From: Stramenopiles sp. TOSAG23-3
Lineage: Eukaryota > Sar
DNA: 17,065 bases
Reading direction: 5' to 3'
Assembly (NCBI GenBank): GCA_900128585.1
Contig: LT642463.1
Coordinates: 1 to 17,065, forward strand
Shown here: positions 15,965-17,065 of the stretch, one piece after another
How the letters are laid out: every line of letters starts with the position of its first letter
Numbering within the stretch: position 1 is the first letter of the stretch
The notes under the pieces: generated by a model
The model's input: only the letters and a program-made list of their open reading frames with translations
Databases searched by the model: none
Told to the model about the DNA's origin: nothing
Translations under genes and position numbers: made by a program

Positions 15965-17065
15965 CTAGTTCTCTTTCTTGGATGACTCTTTCTTTCGTAG
16001 ACTTTCACGATAGCTTCCTCTTCTCCCCCCGTGCTCAAACTTCAAAGTCGAATGTTGCTTTCGGTGCAATTCCTCGATTCGTTTTAACAAAAAGTCTGTT
16101 TCTACATGCCAGTTCTGGGAGGATTGTTTCATTTTCTGTGATTTCTTTGATCGTTTTCTGCGCACGTTTCCCTTGTAAAACGAAGGTTCCCCCCCTCGTG
16201 TATTGTATGCGTATTTCAAAAATGGCCTGGCAAGGCTTGGGGGTAAAAAATTGTAAGTCTGCTTCTTCGCATCTTTAACGCTGCGGCGATGCAAGCTTGA
16301 CCCTGCAGGCCCATTCCAGCCAGGTAGTCCGGGGTTTCGCCGGCGCCTAGTGCTACTTTGCGACTTCGGGCGGACTAATTTAGACCCTTCCTTTGGAGTG
16401 CCCCATGGCGATTGTCCAGAGGCATCGCGCATTGTACTACTATCGCCTGACTGATCAAGCATTTGGTCGTCTACACTGCTGCGGTTGATCCTCCTCCTAA
16501 AGAGAGGTGTTTTCTTTGCCGCAACGGGCGAGAAAGTGCCGGAGTTTACACTGTACTCATTCAGCCGATCGTCAAGTTCTTCGTCATTACCCTCTGAGAT
16601 AGCGACGGTTTGGAATGCTATCTTCCTCCCCCCAACGCTAGTTTCGCTTTGACGAAGAAGCGTGGCTTCACAAAAAATTTCACGGGGAAGTGTCCGACTG
16701 TCAGGGATTTTCTGGCCCTCCACGGTGTTCATCCCGGAATGCTTCGCAGTTTCCTCTGACGGTATTGTTCCATGTGAACGGTCGTCTTCGTGCAAAATAG
16801 GAGCAGTTTGGGCACGAGCTGACACGGGTCTGCGGCCACTAATTGGACTATTTTTGGGTGCATTGACTGAACTCAGCCCATCAGTGCACTCCACGCCCGG
16901 TTTTCTATCTGTTTTGGTTCCTTTTCTATTTAAGGCTTTTATTGTTTTTAAACCAGGGGACACATTCTCGCGCGCATTTTCTGCCCTTTTCCCTTTCAAC
17001 ACATCAGCAAACGTACTATCATCTTTGGAGCCTTTTCGTCGACGATTAGAAGAAGACGATTTTAC
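15965..17065 (-). CDS. Unrecognised basic, probably disordered protein (5' part outside window)
   Basis: The minus-strand frame is open from the right edge of the window to a TAG at 15965-15967, giving at least 366 residues. No in-frame ATG lies in the last 63 bases, and the first apparent start at 17002 is only a GTG, so the true start is beyond the window. The sequence is rich in S, R, K and P, with many possible phosphorylation sites followed by proline (ENVSPG, KNSPISG, TFSPVA, QSPWGTPK). There is no signal peptide, membrane segment or known fold. The most conserved-looking part is near the C-terminus: NFLPPSLARPFLKYAYNTR, then a cluster RRKRSKKSQK that could be a nuclear localisation signal, then WHVETDFLLKRIEELHRK, a likely short helix. 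The protein ends in KKEN, which contains a KEN tripeptide. No function can be assigned. Confidence 0.75.
   Translation of the reverse strand, partial: VKSSSSNRRRKGSKDDSTFADVLKGKRAENARENVSPGLKTIKALNRKGTKTDRKPGVECTDGLSSVNAPKNSPISGRRPVSARAQTAPILHEDDRSHGTIPSEETAKHSGMNTVEGQKIPDSRTLPREIFCEATLLRQSETSVGGRKIAFQTVAISEGNDEELDDRLNEYSVNSGTFSPVAAKKTPLFRRRINRSSVDDQMLDQSGDSSTMRDASGQSPWGTPKEGSKLVRPKSQSSTRRRRNPGLPGWNGPAGSSLHRRSVKDAKKQTYNFLPPSLARPFLKYAYNTRGGEPSFYKGNVRRKRSKKSQKMKQSSQNWHVETDFLLKRIEELHRKQHSTLKFEHGGRRGSYRESLRKKESSKKEN

Overview
The window is nuclear DNA from a eukaryote, most likely a unicellular protist or alga. It carries a C-terminal-type kinesin, a complex I accessory subunit with a GT-AG intron, a cytosolic ribosomal protein, an acetyl-CoA transporter and the large subunit of the mRNA 3'-end processing complex. 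TAA, TAG and TGA all end conserved proteins here, so the standard genetic code applies. Genes are mostly single-exon and of balanced base composition. The spacers are very AT-rich and full of short tandem repeats. A stramenopile affinity is my guess from the general look of eL20 and the gene structures; I cannot prove it from the sequence.

Layout, left to right. 1-551 is an AT-rich flank. 552-1335 holds what looks like a coiled-coil gene with one credible intron and then at least two reading-frame breaks; it is probably a decaying gene. 1427-1795 is repeat-rich, with a near-perfect hairpin and a direct repeat of exactly 120-nt spacing. 2384-4639 (+) is a 751-residue kinesin. 5349-5709 (+) is the complex I subunit NDUFB10/PDSW in two exons. 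6071-7657 (-) is an SLC33A1/AT-1 type transporter, convergent with NDUFB10. 7658-9418 is a long divergent spacer with microsatellites and an exact 62-bp tandem duplication. 9419-9973 (+) is ribosomal protein eL20 (RPL18A). 10463-15448 (-) is a CPSF1/CPSF160 homologue, convergent with eL20. 15965 to the right edge (-) is the 3' part of an unrecognised basic, disordered protein whose start lies outside the window.

The genes do not form a pathway. They are an ordinary mix of housekeeping and cytoskeletal functions: motor, respiration, ER/Golgi acetylation supply, translation and mRNA 3'-end formation. I see no mobile-element proteins, CRISPR array, tRNA or rRNA.

The most unusual signal is inside CPSF1. 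A segment of about 58 residues (roughly 1305-1363) interrupts the conserved C-terminal region and resembles a glycine-rich beta repeat that I associate with phage tail and bacterial surface proteins. Other points of interest are the kinesin's odd architecture, the broken coiled-coil gene beside a hairpin element, and the 62-bp duplication carrying two palindromes.
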